The notes below the pieces were generated by a model. That model saw only the letters and a program-made list of their open reading frames with translations, made no database searches and was not told the origin of the DNA. DNA of 64,000 bases, taken from contig WBMZ01004771.1 in assembly GCA_013400975.1 (NCBI GenBank), forward strand, positions 124,001 through 188,000, written 5' to 3'. Shown here in pieces: positions 24,335-34,910 of this stretch. How positions within the stretch are numbered: position 1 is the first letter of the stretch; each line of letters begins with the position of its first letter. Origin of the DNA: Atrichornis clamosus. Taxonomy: Eukaryota > Chordata > Aves > Passeriformes > Menuridae. The position numbers and the translations under genes were made by a program.

Positions 24335-24690
24335 TAAAACAAACCGAACAAACAAAAAACCCCCCAAAATCAACACAAAAGCGCGCCAAAATAGTCATGA
24401 AAGAAAACAAGAAAAAAGTCAAACCAACCAAAAATCCCCCAAAACAGCAACCAAAAAGCGCCAAAATAATGACAAAACAAATCAAGGGAAAAAAGCCAAA
24501 AAAGTCAAAACCAACAACAATAAAAAGCCAAAAAAACAAAACAAAGCCCCAAAACAACAATAAAAATGCACCAAAATTACCCCAAAACAAAATAAGAGGG
24601 GGAAAGTCAAAGAAAAGAAACAAAACAAAACAAAAAAGCCGAAATTATTCCAAAATAAAAATACACACGAATAAAAACACACACAATAAA
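24335..24690. repeat. A-rich low-complexity tract with degenerate repeats
   Basis: About 355 bp of A/C-rich sequence with almost no T. Motifs recur loosely: GCGCCAAAATA-like at 24381, 24458 and 24568; GTCAAA-CCAAC at 24418 and 24505. This gives irregular units of about 75-110 bp. Both strands show open frames (poly-Lys/Asn/Thr, or poly-Phe/Leu in reverse) because of composition only. Confidence 0.8.
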
Positions 24691-24691
24691 C

Positions 24692-24945
24692 TCCTGAATG
24701 GTTAGCCATAAACTTAAACACAAGTTCCACCTCAACATGGGGAAGAATTTCCTTCCATTGAGGGTGGCAGAGCACTGGAACAGGCTGCTTAGGGAGGTCA
24801 TGGAGGCTCGCTCTCTAGAGACATTCAAAACCTACCTGGATGCATTCCTGCTCTAGGTGACCCTGCCTTGGCAGGGGGGTTGGACTGCATGATCTCCAGA
24901 GGTTCCTTCCAACCCTAACAATTCTGAGATTCTGTAATTCTGTTG
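24692..24945 (+). mobile_element. CR1 LINE 3' end (in copy A)
   Basis: Contains AGGGTGGCAGAGCACTGGAA, CTAGGTGACCCTGCCTTGGC, GGTTCCTTCCAACCC and the terminal TTCTGAGATTCTGTAATTCT repeats that mark the CR1 3' terminus. Confidence 0.95.
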
Positions 24946-25085
24946 AAAAGTAAAGAGTTGCTTGGGTGTTCTCTGGGAGATCTGTCAGTGCTCAGTTTTA
25001 TGCAAGACATTCAGACTGGGCAAAATACCATTTTTTGAGACTTGCCCATTAAAGCATGATATTCCACAAAGTCCTTTTGCACAGC

Positions 25086-25730
25086 ATGGTGGGCGGCTGT
25101 CCCAAGGCGCTTCCTGGTGCCAAGAAGCTGGTTTGTGGCAGGACAAGGGATGGCATTTGGCCCCAAAATCTCCCCCAGAGGAGAAGAGTTCTGTCAGTTT
25201 TATTTAAACAAACAAACAAACAAATGAATGAATGAACAATACCTCTGCAAAAACAACAACCACAACTAAATAACAACAGTAAAAACAGGAAAAAACACAA
25301 AACAAATAAAACCACACACATAAACCCCCAGAATGGTTAACTGATGCACAGGAAGTTCCACTTGAATATGAGGAAGAACTTCTTTACTATGTGGGTGAAG
25401 CTGGTGTGATTTTCCAGAGGGTGTGGAGTGTCCCTCACTGGAGATGCTCAAGAACTGTCTGGATGCAATCCTGTGCCATGAGCTCTAGGATGACCCTGCT
25501 TGACCAGGGAGGTTGGTTGAGATGACCCACTGTGGTCCCTTCCAACCTGACCCATTCTGCGATTCTATGATTCTGTTAAAAATAAAGGAGTTGTTTGGGT
25601 GTTCTCTGGCAGACCCGTCCCTGCTCAGCAGCATGCATGAAATTCAAGTGGGGCAAAATAGGCCCTTTTTTTTTGAGATTTGCCCATTAAAGCAAGATTA
25701 TCATACCAAATCCTTTCTCATTTGTCACCT
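25086..25730. repeat. Tandem duplication, copy B
   Basis: Second copy: GAAGCTGGTTTG (25124), CTGTCAGTTTTATTTAAA (25191), AAAC/AATG runs, GAATGGTTA with a CR1 3' end, TTGGGTGTTCTCTGG (25588) and TTGCCCATTAAAGCA (25682). It is clearly diverged from copy A, so the duplication is ancient. A possible third start, GAAGTGATGTGGCAGG at 25738, is only a few dozen bases long. Confidence 0.8.
25322..25575 (+). mobile_element. CR1 LINE 3' end (in copy B)
   Basis: Same layout as the CR1 in copy A: AGGAAGAACTTCTTTACTAT, GGTCCCTTCCAACCTGACC, and tail CTGCGATTCTATGATTCTG. It sits at the equivalent position, so it was either duplicated with the unit or inserted in parallel. Confidence 0.95.
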
Positions 25731-27247
25731 GAGTAAGGAAGTGATGTGGCAGGAAGACAACAGTGATGATCAGTCATGAAAAAAGTAATTTTGAACATGT
25801 TCTTTGCAAATAGGGAGTACTATAGGTTTTAACACCCTGTCAGGGACAGTCCTTGGGACAAGGCTTGTAAACATTGCAAAAAAGCCATTATTCTTTGGAA
25901 GTCAAGGCTTTAATAGAGCATGATTTCAATAGAAAGATTTGGAAACCATTAGCCAGTTTCTGAGTCTTTGACTGGCCTGTCAGAAGCAGGAAGATTTTAC
26001 AAATTTCTGAAATGAGACAGGTAAGTACAGTAGAGAGCTTATGCTGAGGGATGACTTAAAACATGAGATCATTCCTCCTGAAGTGCAAATGTCAGAGTCA
26101 GAGATATTATTACAGCTTAGATTCAATAGAAGATCACACATTATTTTTCAGATGAATGATTTGCAAAGGCATAAGAAGCCAAGGCTCATTATTTCTCTGA
26201 CTGCCAGAGGTATGTACTCTTTATGTGCTACTAATTTCTATGGTAAATCTTCACATATAAGAACCTTTTAAAAAAAAGCAGAAGGAAGAAGAGAGGTTTT
26301 TTCCTAGTTGATACCACACAATTAATACATTCTAATTGAAAGCCAAATAAAGCTTGGAAAATAATAATATCTAATAGTCTTTGCATATTAATTCAGTAAT
26401 TTGGAAATGAGTGTTAACTTATTCATTTAGATCAATTGCGTCAGCAACTTCCTCTGTGAATGAAAAAATAGTTGTTAATGTAGACGGTTTATAGAAGAAA
26501 ATTAATAGGCCATAAAAGTTGCTGTTTTTCAGAATTGAGTCCTGGGAATGTTAGCTAGAAGCTACTAAATATTGCAGAAAAGGTATTTTAGCTTTGATAG
26601 ATTATTAGACCAAGATGAAGGCCAACATTCTACAAATATTTATGGCTTCTCCACTTTTGGAAATTCCCCAGAGCTATTCCAAAATAATGTTTTCACAGAC
26701 ACTTTAAAGTAGGACCTCCACACAGATTCTTTGGATTAATGGTGCTTCTCCCCCATTCCTCTTAATCCATTACTTCAGAACATTATATGAGTTACATTTG
26801 GTAGATTGAAGTGGACCAGAAGTTCTGATACTGTTCACCCTTGCCTTGAGATTAAAAATCATTTTAAAATTCTGACCAACATGTCCTTCTGGCAGAGATT
26901 CAATTTTTGACTCAAATTTCTGGCAGAGATTCAGTTTTCATGTAGCTATTATCAATCATCAGTAGCCACTATAGAATGACAAATCATTCATTTTTATTCT
27001 AATTGTCTTGGACTTTTTTTTTTATAGCAGCTCTACACTTATATTCATGTAGTCAGAATTTATTCTCTATGGATGAAAACATGTTGTACACATTTTATTT
27101 TTATCCAGTATTAAGAGTTTTGTGCTTGGGATTTCTGTCTCTTGTGATGATCTCTCCCAGTATGACACTGTCCAAAGGACTGGTTTCATCACACCAGTTT
27201 CATGCAGCTCTGCCATCTGATGGGCCGTTCTCCTAGGACAAGGTCAG
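25731..27247. other. Intergenic, no gene seen
   Basis: AT-rich sequence with no recognisable transposon, exon or RNA gene. Short open frames at 26041-26271 and 27003-27236 show no family similarity. Confidence 0.6.
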
Positions 27248-27395
27248 AGAATCACAGAATCATTTAGGTTGGAAAAGACCTCTGAGATCACCAAGTCCAA
27301 CATTTGACAGAACACCACCTTGCCAACTAAACCACAGCACCAAGTGCCCTGTCCAGTTGTTTTTTGAACACCTCCTGGGATTGTGACTAAGAGCC
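27248..27395 (-). mobile_element. CR1 LINE fragment, reverse orientation
   Basis: Antisense CR1 3' end: GAATCACAGAATCATTTAGG, TTGGAAAAGACCTCTGAGAT, CACCAAGTCCAACATTTGAC, then GCACCAAGTGCCCTGTCCAG. Confidence 0.95.
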
Positions 27396-28705
27396 TTTGA
27401 TGCAGCCTCGGACTTACCTGGAGGAATGAACAACCCCATCTTCAATGAACACAGGAACTCAGGGTGTTGTATCCCAGATCTATTACTAAAAAACGGGGTA
27501 GTCAATTACAAGTCAAATCTTGTCTTACTCAAATCCTGTCTTGTCAAAATCTTATCTTTATTTACAAGGCAGAAGGCACATTAGAAGGAATATAATATAT
27601 CATCACTAATGGCTTGTAGCATCCTAAGTCTGGCAATATGTGCACAACATTTTGCTTTCAAATTATGACAGTGTACAAATAGATAGGACAGATAGTAAAC
27701 AGAAGTACAAAGGGATAATAAAATGTCATGACTCCATGTTTTAACCATCTGAATTATTTAACTGAAAAACCTGATTATTACAGAGAAAGCGATGAATCAA
27801 AGGAAACAGCATGTGAACAGGAATGAGAATGTGTAGGATAGGATGGGACTGGAGAGGCCTCATCCGAGGAAACAGAAAATGAGAACAAATAGTAAGGAAG
27901 TGTCATGAATAGATCAGAACATAAACATCACTGCGACAGAAAAATATGTCCACTGTTTCAATTGCAAAAAACCCCAGAACATGACTGTAAGATTTGGAGT
28001 TGAAACTGCTTAGTCTTTACCCTTTGCTGTTTCTCGGCTGCTGCCAGTCTTGCTTTTGTACTCCTTCGGGCTGGAAGCTTCCTGAATTTTAAGTTTTGTG
28101 AATCCCTTATGCAGATAACCAAGCTAGATCTTTCTGCTGAACTCAACTACTGCTGAGGAAGTTTATTTGAAAGGGTTTTTTCATCTGTTAATAAAATAAT
28201 ATTTGTATTGCTGTGTAGGTTTAAAACAGAGGGAAAAGAATATAAAATTGCAAGAGCTGCAGTCTCAGCAGCTTGATTGAATCCAATGCTTTCATTTGCA
28301 GTCATTTGAATATGGAATGTGGTTGTTTGCCTGTGGTAGTTACAGGCTAAACTATATCCTTGAAAGTTTACATCACGGACTCCTAGCTCCTTGCAAACTT
28401 CAAGTGCACATTTGAGTTTATGCTCGGTTCAAATTTCTGAGTTACAGAATTGATGTTTTTCACAGCAATCTCCTGCAGCATAACTTGAAATGAGATTTTT
28501 AATATTTTGCTAAAATCACACAAGCAGCTATGTATTGGAGGGTGAAGTTAGTTGTTTGAGGATTTTTTTAATAAACCCCAGCATTACACAAATAATTTCA
28601 AGTTAGTTACCAATGTAGATTTACAAGGAGTTAGCCATTGTTTGTTAATTCCGCAAGGTTAATCTGGGACTCTGATTTCTCAACTTTTGAATTTGCTGAT
28701 GGCCT
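27396..28705. other. Intergenic, no gene seen
   Basis: I recognise nothing in this stretch. A minus-strand AATAAA (plus TTTATT near 28162) could serve the candidate terminal exon ending at 28706. Confidence 0.55.
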
Positions 28706-28890
28706 TCAAGCCTCCTGGACAATGTGGTCATCTGTGTCAGCAGTTACGGCCAGCGTCTCTGATATGGAAGATGAATTGCTGCTAGAGTAAGGTTGTGGTG
28801 TCTGAGGCTGCCCTTCAGTCTGCCATGCATCAGCAGCCCTCTGAATTCCACTGCCTTCCACAGATCCGGAAAAGCTCTTAAAATGCCCTT
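28706..28890 (-). CDS. Orphan candidate terminal exon, product unknown
   Basis: A minus-strand block encoding about 60 residues and a TGA stop at 28708-28706. The acceptor is strong: CTTTTCCTTTGTCTTGCACG followed by CTGCAG, cut at 28890. The translated tail is Gln/Ser/Pro-rich then acidic: GQPQTPQPYSSSNSSSISET, then LAVTADTDDHIVQEA. It has the look of a conserved C-terminus, but I do not recognise it. Just upstream on the same strand, 29049-29200 is also coding-like (QPACLSQEDRLLRIPG...), ending at a possible donor CAG|GTACAC near 29060. A second acceptor at 28874 (AAGAG|C) would join that segment in frame. It could be a lineage-specific gene, a decayed gene, or chance. Confidence 0.3.
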
Positions 28891-29288
28891 CTGCAGCGTG
28901 CAAGACAAAGGAAAAGCACACACACGGGCAGAAGAAAGACCAACTCATCCTGCGCTGAATAAACACACATTTTCCCAAAAGACAAGGAAAAAAACCAATT
29001 CGGAAGAAGATTTTAGACAGCCTTAGGAACAGTTCTGATGTCCTCAGTTCAGTTGTGTACCTGGCCATATGTACCAATGGCAGGGTGCCTGGAATACGGA
29101 GCAGGCGATCCTCTTGACTCAGACACGCTGGCTGAAGCAGAAGGTCAGAGCTGAAGCTGCAAGGGTTAATTGGAAAGGTTTGCCCAGCCATGCCTCAAGG
29201 TGGGTCATAAAGAGAAGTGGTGGTAGCAGGGGGTCAATCTCCAGGTCTTCTGAGTCAATGGTACTCTCTCCCTTGACAACTCGGGATC

Positions 29289-30082
29289 TCAATGCCCTTG
29301 ATGGACTTGGGGTGGGAATGGGTAGTCATGCAATTCCTTTTCCTGGCATGATAATACAGGCCTTCCAGTGAACAATTCCTGGTATTTAGAGAGCGCTAGG
29401 AAGAGCTGGTAGCTCCTGATGATCCTGCTCTGACTGGGAATTCCGAGGTAATCGTTCTCTATAACATCTCTTTTGTTCCCCATAGAACCAGTCATCTACC
29501 ACTCCTCTGACTCAGCCCAGGATTAACAGCAATCTTCTATTCTTTGCCGGTATTGCCCCAAGGCTTTTAAATTACCAGCCTCTTTTTATAAACAGATGTA
29601 AATCTAAAAAATCTCCATAAGAATCAATATAAATTTTTCAATTCAATAGAAATTGTATAAATATGGGGTCTGACCATAAAAAAAAGAGAGAGAAGCAGAA
29701 AAAAAGAAGAAATGAAAGAACACAAGTGGATCAAAACTCAGCAACACAGACCTTGGCTCCATTCACCACAAAACTTTGGACACATGTAAATTTTCTCACT
29801 ATCCCTGTAAGAAAAAGTGAAGTTCCATGCTCACTCTCTCACACATACTCTCTCTCATACTTCCCTATTCCTAATTATCTCAGAGACACCTTAAATCAGT
29901 CATCTTTGCTGCTCATTGTTTTTAAACAGTAGTTGGATGATCTTCCTGATTCTGGGGGACCCTTTGTCAGGGAACTTCCTGGGGTTGTTGCCCCCTGCTT
30001 GCTGAAACTGGATCACTAAATTAACAAAGGACTTAACAAACTGGTTCTTCACTTGTAGGCATTTTTGAACTAATTTCCCCAA
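29289..30082 (-). other. Coding-like fragments, minus strand, unassigned
   Basis: Two short minus-strand open frames with non-AT-rich, protein-like composition: 29289-29495 (e.g. SYQLFLALSKYQELFTG) and 29900-30082 (e.g. FVNLVIQFQQAGGNNPRKFP). They are separated by stops and do not join cleanly. I recognise neither. They may be remnants of an unidentified retroelement or of the gene whose last exon could be 28706-28890. Confidence 0.2.
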
Positions 30083-33000
30083 ACAAGTTTCAGTTTTGCA
30101 GTCTTAGTCCCTTGCAAAAGCCCTACACATCATGTGACCCTATAACAAGGTGTATAATGGAGTCTTTATGTCTTAGGTCAAAAGCAAGTAGGTACGTGTC
30201 AGTGGGTGGGAGGCAAGCACTGGTTACAGTATACCTACACAGAAATGTAGACAAATAACTGGAAGTATTAATTAAAACGGATTAATTAAATCTGATTCCT
30301 TAGATTCCACTCTCCTTTCACTGAGCATAGCTGTCAGAGTGATGTTAAAGCAATATAAAGGAAAAAAAACCATAATTGGAGCAATAATTAGAGAAATGCA
30401 GCTGGAGAAGTGAAAATGCATTGTCAGGTGGATATGTGATTTCAGAACTTTTCATGAGGTAGTCATGAACATACTACATCTGTTTACCTGAGATGAATCC
30501 ACACAAAAAGTCTCTAAATTAAAGGAAAAAGCCCCTTTTTTCCTTGCTATGCCCTGAATATAGACTATTTTCTATCAATTTTTTGCTATTCAGTTATATA
30601 TATTTTAAGTCAAAAAGCAATGTGCTTTATGCAGAGGAATTTGCCAAGACATCTAAATACTAATTTTTTTCTCATCTTTTTCCTTATAAAAGGGAATCGT
30701 GGCACATTATTGCTGTATTCAACTGGATTTTCTCTTCTGCTTTTCAACATATTTAAGTTATTCCTCTCGAAGACAGAAGAAGATGAAAATGAGCCAAACA
30801 GTAGATTCTCACTTAGAAATCAGTATTTTTCTGGCTCACAAAGAGTGTTTTTTCGGAAGTTTTTAGTTACATAAGTAAAGTGCTACAGTAGTGCAAAGTC
30901 ATACAATGATTCACATGATAACATCAGTTTTCCATTGTTCACCAGATATTACTCCAGGGGCTAAAATCAATTTGAGATTTCCTGTCTTTCCTATGATTAG
31001 AATCACCTCTCTGTCTTTCCACAAACGATTTCTTTTACCACATTTAAGTGACCAAGCAAATAAAAAAGTCTAAAGAAACTTTTCTTTGTCATTTTAAGAA
31101 ATTTAGTTTTTGAGTCAGCCATTCAGATATTCACTGCAAAAGGTATTTCAATGCATTAGAAACAACTGAGCAGCCACAGAAAGGCCATTTTGAGCTTGCT
31201 AGAATTAAACAGTCACAATAGTCAAGTAGATGCAATTCATCTGCCACACCACAGGCTGATGGAATAGACAGAAAATTTTATTTTATTTTATTGTATGCTG
31301 AAAGGTGTGAGAAGTAGTGTTTCTAAACAATTTTTTATTTGGGTTCTAATTAATAGAATTTGCTGTGTTCCTAGAAAGTGCCTTGTTTAGACTCTCTGTG
31401 ACTGCAAATTATGACTTCTGGCAAAAAAAGTAGTCATTGAAGAGGAGGAGAAATGTGAAAAAGAAACACTACTCAAGAGGTTTTTTTGGGTTTTTTACTA
31501 ATGACATGATCAAAAATTCTCTTGGGAAAGGTTCAAGTTGCATATTCCTTTTATTGTCTGTGCCTGTAAAGTTTAGGGAAAAATGAAACTGTCCAGATAG
31601 CACGTAAAATCTATGAGGTTTACTCTTTTTAATATATCTTTCCACCATAGTGCTTGCTGAAAAAAATCAGCATTAAAAATAACTACTGGGCATTTCTGTT
31701 TATTTCAGGAGCCATCATGTGGATGTCTACTTAGGGAATAGTTTCACAAGTAATTGAAGCCAAGTTAAGCCTCAATTACTGACCCAAAAAAAAAAAAAAA
31801 GCAGTTCCACCCTCCTCAGCTGCTCTTCACTTTGTGCCTCTGCTAGTGTCTACACCGAAAACACCTGAGCTGCTTTCTCAGTAACGGTGAGGAAAAGGGC
31901 TGACAACAGGGAAACAAACAACATGTAATTTGGTTTATTGAGATTTATTATTCTGTATTGTCTACCTGCTGAGTGTAAGAAATGCTACTTTTAGTCTACA
32001 ATATTATTCAGCTTCTCAATTGCTGCATTATCATTTGAAGCGTAAAGGAATTAATTCTGATCTGAATTAATTCAGGAGCCACTGGATCTAGTGCGCAAGA
32101 CATGATTCTTCTTTTATTTTTCATAGAGATATAAACCTCAGCTTGGGAAGAGATGGGGGTCAAAGGGAATACAGATTCAGAGCACTGCACTCTAGCAGCT
32201 TCCAGACAGCACAATGCCAACACATGAGAGAACCATCCTCTCTACTAAGAGCTAGAGTTGAATGGATGATTATAGTTTTGCTGTTTGGGAAAGAAGGGAA
32301 ATGGAGGAAGGAAAGGACTGTGATAGATTCAGCATGATAATACTGGTTCCCAAAGTAGAAAGCCCTGATCACAGGATATAATCTATTTTTCTTACATGTC
32401 TTTTGTCCTGTACCAGACTTGGCAAGGGAAAGTCCAAACTTTCCCACCACTTCTAAACAGCCTGCTTAAATTTTTGCTTTTAGTAATTCTGTTTAATTCA
32501 GAAAAGTATTTTGTACTTCAGCTTTTTCTCCCCCCAAAATGCCAGCTGGTACGACATTTCAAAATTTCAACTTTTGTTCCAGTTTAAGGGGGAAAAAATT
32601 AATTAGGTCATTTCTTGAGGAACAGAAACTAACTGTCAGTTCTGCACCTACTATACTTCATCGCAGTGATCATAACCTCCTGAGCTGAGACTGGCAAAGA
32701 GGGGCAATGCCCCTAATCTGAGTATGATGTCTGTGGCTAGTCCTTGTAAGGCAATTTAAAGTTTTTGTGATAGTTTGCTTCCCCTTTCCCTCCTACTCAT
32801 GATATCCCTGGGGCCTCTGTTTGTTCTGGTTCACTTTCCAAAAGCCTGGCCTGGTGGATCAATCAAACTGTCTAGATCCCTCAGCTATCCACCAGCTCAG
32901 GCCTGCTGGTTCCTTTCCAGGAGAAGTTGCTTCAGAAGAAAATGCAGGGTAGGTACAGAGAAAAATTGAACATTCACACAAGCATCCATGCTCGCCTGGA

Positions 33001-34440
33001 GAAAAATAGTTTACTCATTACAAGTAATTTCTACTTCAAATTGATCAGGAAAGCAGTGAGTACTAATGGTCAGGCAGTACTACATGACAAAACAATAGAC
33101 AAATATTCAAAGCTAAACCAGCAGATGTGTTACTAACTTGCAAAGACATATGGAGGGTGAAAAAACACTGATGAACAAAGCTGGACTTGGAAGGACAATA
33201 CTGCAAGGAAAAAGCCTTGGACTCAGATCTCAATTAGATGAAGATGACAGAGCAATGCTCTGGAGATAAGTGAAGAATGGTCAGTAGAGAAGGTTCTTGT
33301 GACTGCAGTGGATGCTCAGTGAATCTGTGTGGGAGCCACAGCTACAGATAGGATCAGAGCTGGAGTCAAATATGAGGAACAAGGAAATCAAAATACCAAA
33401 GGAAATTTCAAAAGCTTTCTTATATGTTGATTAAAAAAAATTTCAGGCACTGTATTGCAACTTTTCCATTAAAGAAGTGATTTCATAAATTAACGAAAGG
33501 ATTTTAAACCTTTTCTTAAAATGCTAATCATTAGCGATATCTGTACTTGCATGGCTTATCTTTTTAGCTGAATTCACAAGGGTTTTCCCTGGAGGAAATG
33601 TAGTTTCTCAAAGTACAAGCAGAAGTTAGAAATTACACCATGATTTTATAAAAACAACTTCATGGCAACACATGCTTTCACCAGGCACCCTGTGTCTACT
33701 TCAATTGACCTTATCCAATTACTTAATTTTATGACTCACTCTAACAAAGGTTAAGACATTAAGGTCTTAGAAAGTTACACCGAATAATATAATTGTCAGA
33801 GATTACTTTCTCATATAATAGCATCATTAAAATCAGGTAAATAGATGAAGGGTCATGATGTAATAGCTTACTGTAATTACAATTCACATGTCAAAGCAAC
33901 AGCACTGCTGCCTGACACACGTGCATGCTTTAGTGTCTCCCTTTTGGGAGTAGGAAATCCTTGCCTCTTTCTGACTTGCATAAATGACAGGAAACTCATA
34001 CGAGGAAATCCTCAACAATCTTAGCATTTTCAACTAGGACAAGGGAACAAAGAGGAAAGGCAACTTGGTGTGCTCTTTTTAGATCAATCAACAAACATCC
34101 CGTGTTGCGCTTTAACATGCATCCTCAACTGTAAAACCACAGCTTATGCGTGGGTGGGAAAATACCCTGTGTTTTAGCAGCAGGGTTCATTATATGCAAG
34201 CTCAGGTTACACCAGAAGAGTGTACCCCAGATGCTGTCCTTGAGAACCATTGCCCTGCTTCTCCTCCTCTTGGATTATCCCCTCATCCTTGTGCAGATTA
34301 TCTGTGGGCGCAGGTTATCCGATGTATGCTATGCCTTGATTGAAGAGAAAGGGAAGGCACATTAAGGACCCAAGAGGGAAAACTTGGGCCCTTAATGTTA
34401 CATGTTTTATCACGTTGTGATGTTCCCAGCTCCTCTCTCA
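30083..34440. other. Intergenic, no gene seen
   Basis: AT-rich sequence. A short (TTTTA)n run lies near 31276-31296 and a poly-A run at 31785-31800. No CR1, LTR or exon is recognised. A stretch around 33,500-33,900 is rich in TAAT-type motifs but not distinctive. Confidence 0.55.
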
Positions 34441-34910
34441 ATGTTATTCTTGTATCCCTTCAATGACGACTGTGTTCTGTAAATATCATGGTTTCTGTAA
34501 CCCTTGCTGTTGTCAACAAAGTTAGTAAAGCCAGACGGCAGGCTGAGCTCAACTTCTTCATGCTACTGCCTGCTAGAGCCTTCTCATACTGTATTTCTCT
34601 CTCTCTTCCCTTGTGCCTGCCCCAGGAACCAGCCCAAAGACACTCTCTCCATGGGGAGTACTGGGTGAGGACCCCTGGTCCCCACGCCTCCAGGCTGCCT
34701 CGGTAGTGGGTGCTGAGGAGGCTCTGCACTGGTGTTTGGAGCAGCTGCAGCAGCTCAGTGGTCACAGGCAGGGCTGGGACCATTTCTGGGTCAGACACTG
34801 GAGAAGACTCAAGTCTCAACAGAGCACTGCGTCATTGGGTGGAGGCTCTGGTAAGGGCAGGTGCCACCAGACACATTTATAGACATAGAGAAGATAAGGA
34901 TATTGTTTAA
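34441..34910. other. GC-richer block with open frames on both strands, unassigned
   Basis: Moderately GC-rich island with a 119-codon minus-strand frame (34460-34819) and overlapping plus-strand frames. Neither shows a family I know. The composition alone can explain the openness. It may be an unrecognised repeat. Confidence 0.25.

Larger units (their letters stand above)
24240..25085. repeat. Tandem duplication, copy A
   Basis: First copy of an old direct duplication. Landmarks shared in order with copy B: GAAGCTGATTTGG (24278), CTGTCGTTTTTCTTTAAA (24321), an A/C-rich tract, GAATGGTTA plus a CR1 3' end, then TTGGGTGTTCTCTGG (24963) and TTGCCCATTAAAGCA. Its A-rich tract (about 355 bp) is much longer than in copy B. 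The left end lies on the edge of the TRAPPC8 CpG island. Confidence 0.8.

Noticed and set aside
23603..24563. Long plus-strand open frames (189 and 268 codons) over the TRAPPC8 promoter
   Set aside because: They lie in a CpG island where stop codons are rare, then run into the A-rich tract. The composition is Arg/Pro/Ala then Lys/Asn/Thr, with no domain, no family similarity and heavy overlap with real exon 1.
24057..24623. 188-codon minus-strand frame that looks like a multi-span membrane protein (Phe/Leu-rich)
   Set aside because: It is the reverse complement of the A/C-rich repeat tract. The hydrophobicity comes from TTT/TTG codons of low-complexity DNA.
34460..34819. 119-codon minus-strand frame
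   Set aside because: Overlapping plus-strand frames of similar size and no recognisable motif; more likely composition or an unknown repeat. Kept only as an unassigned block.
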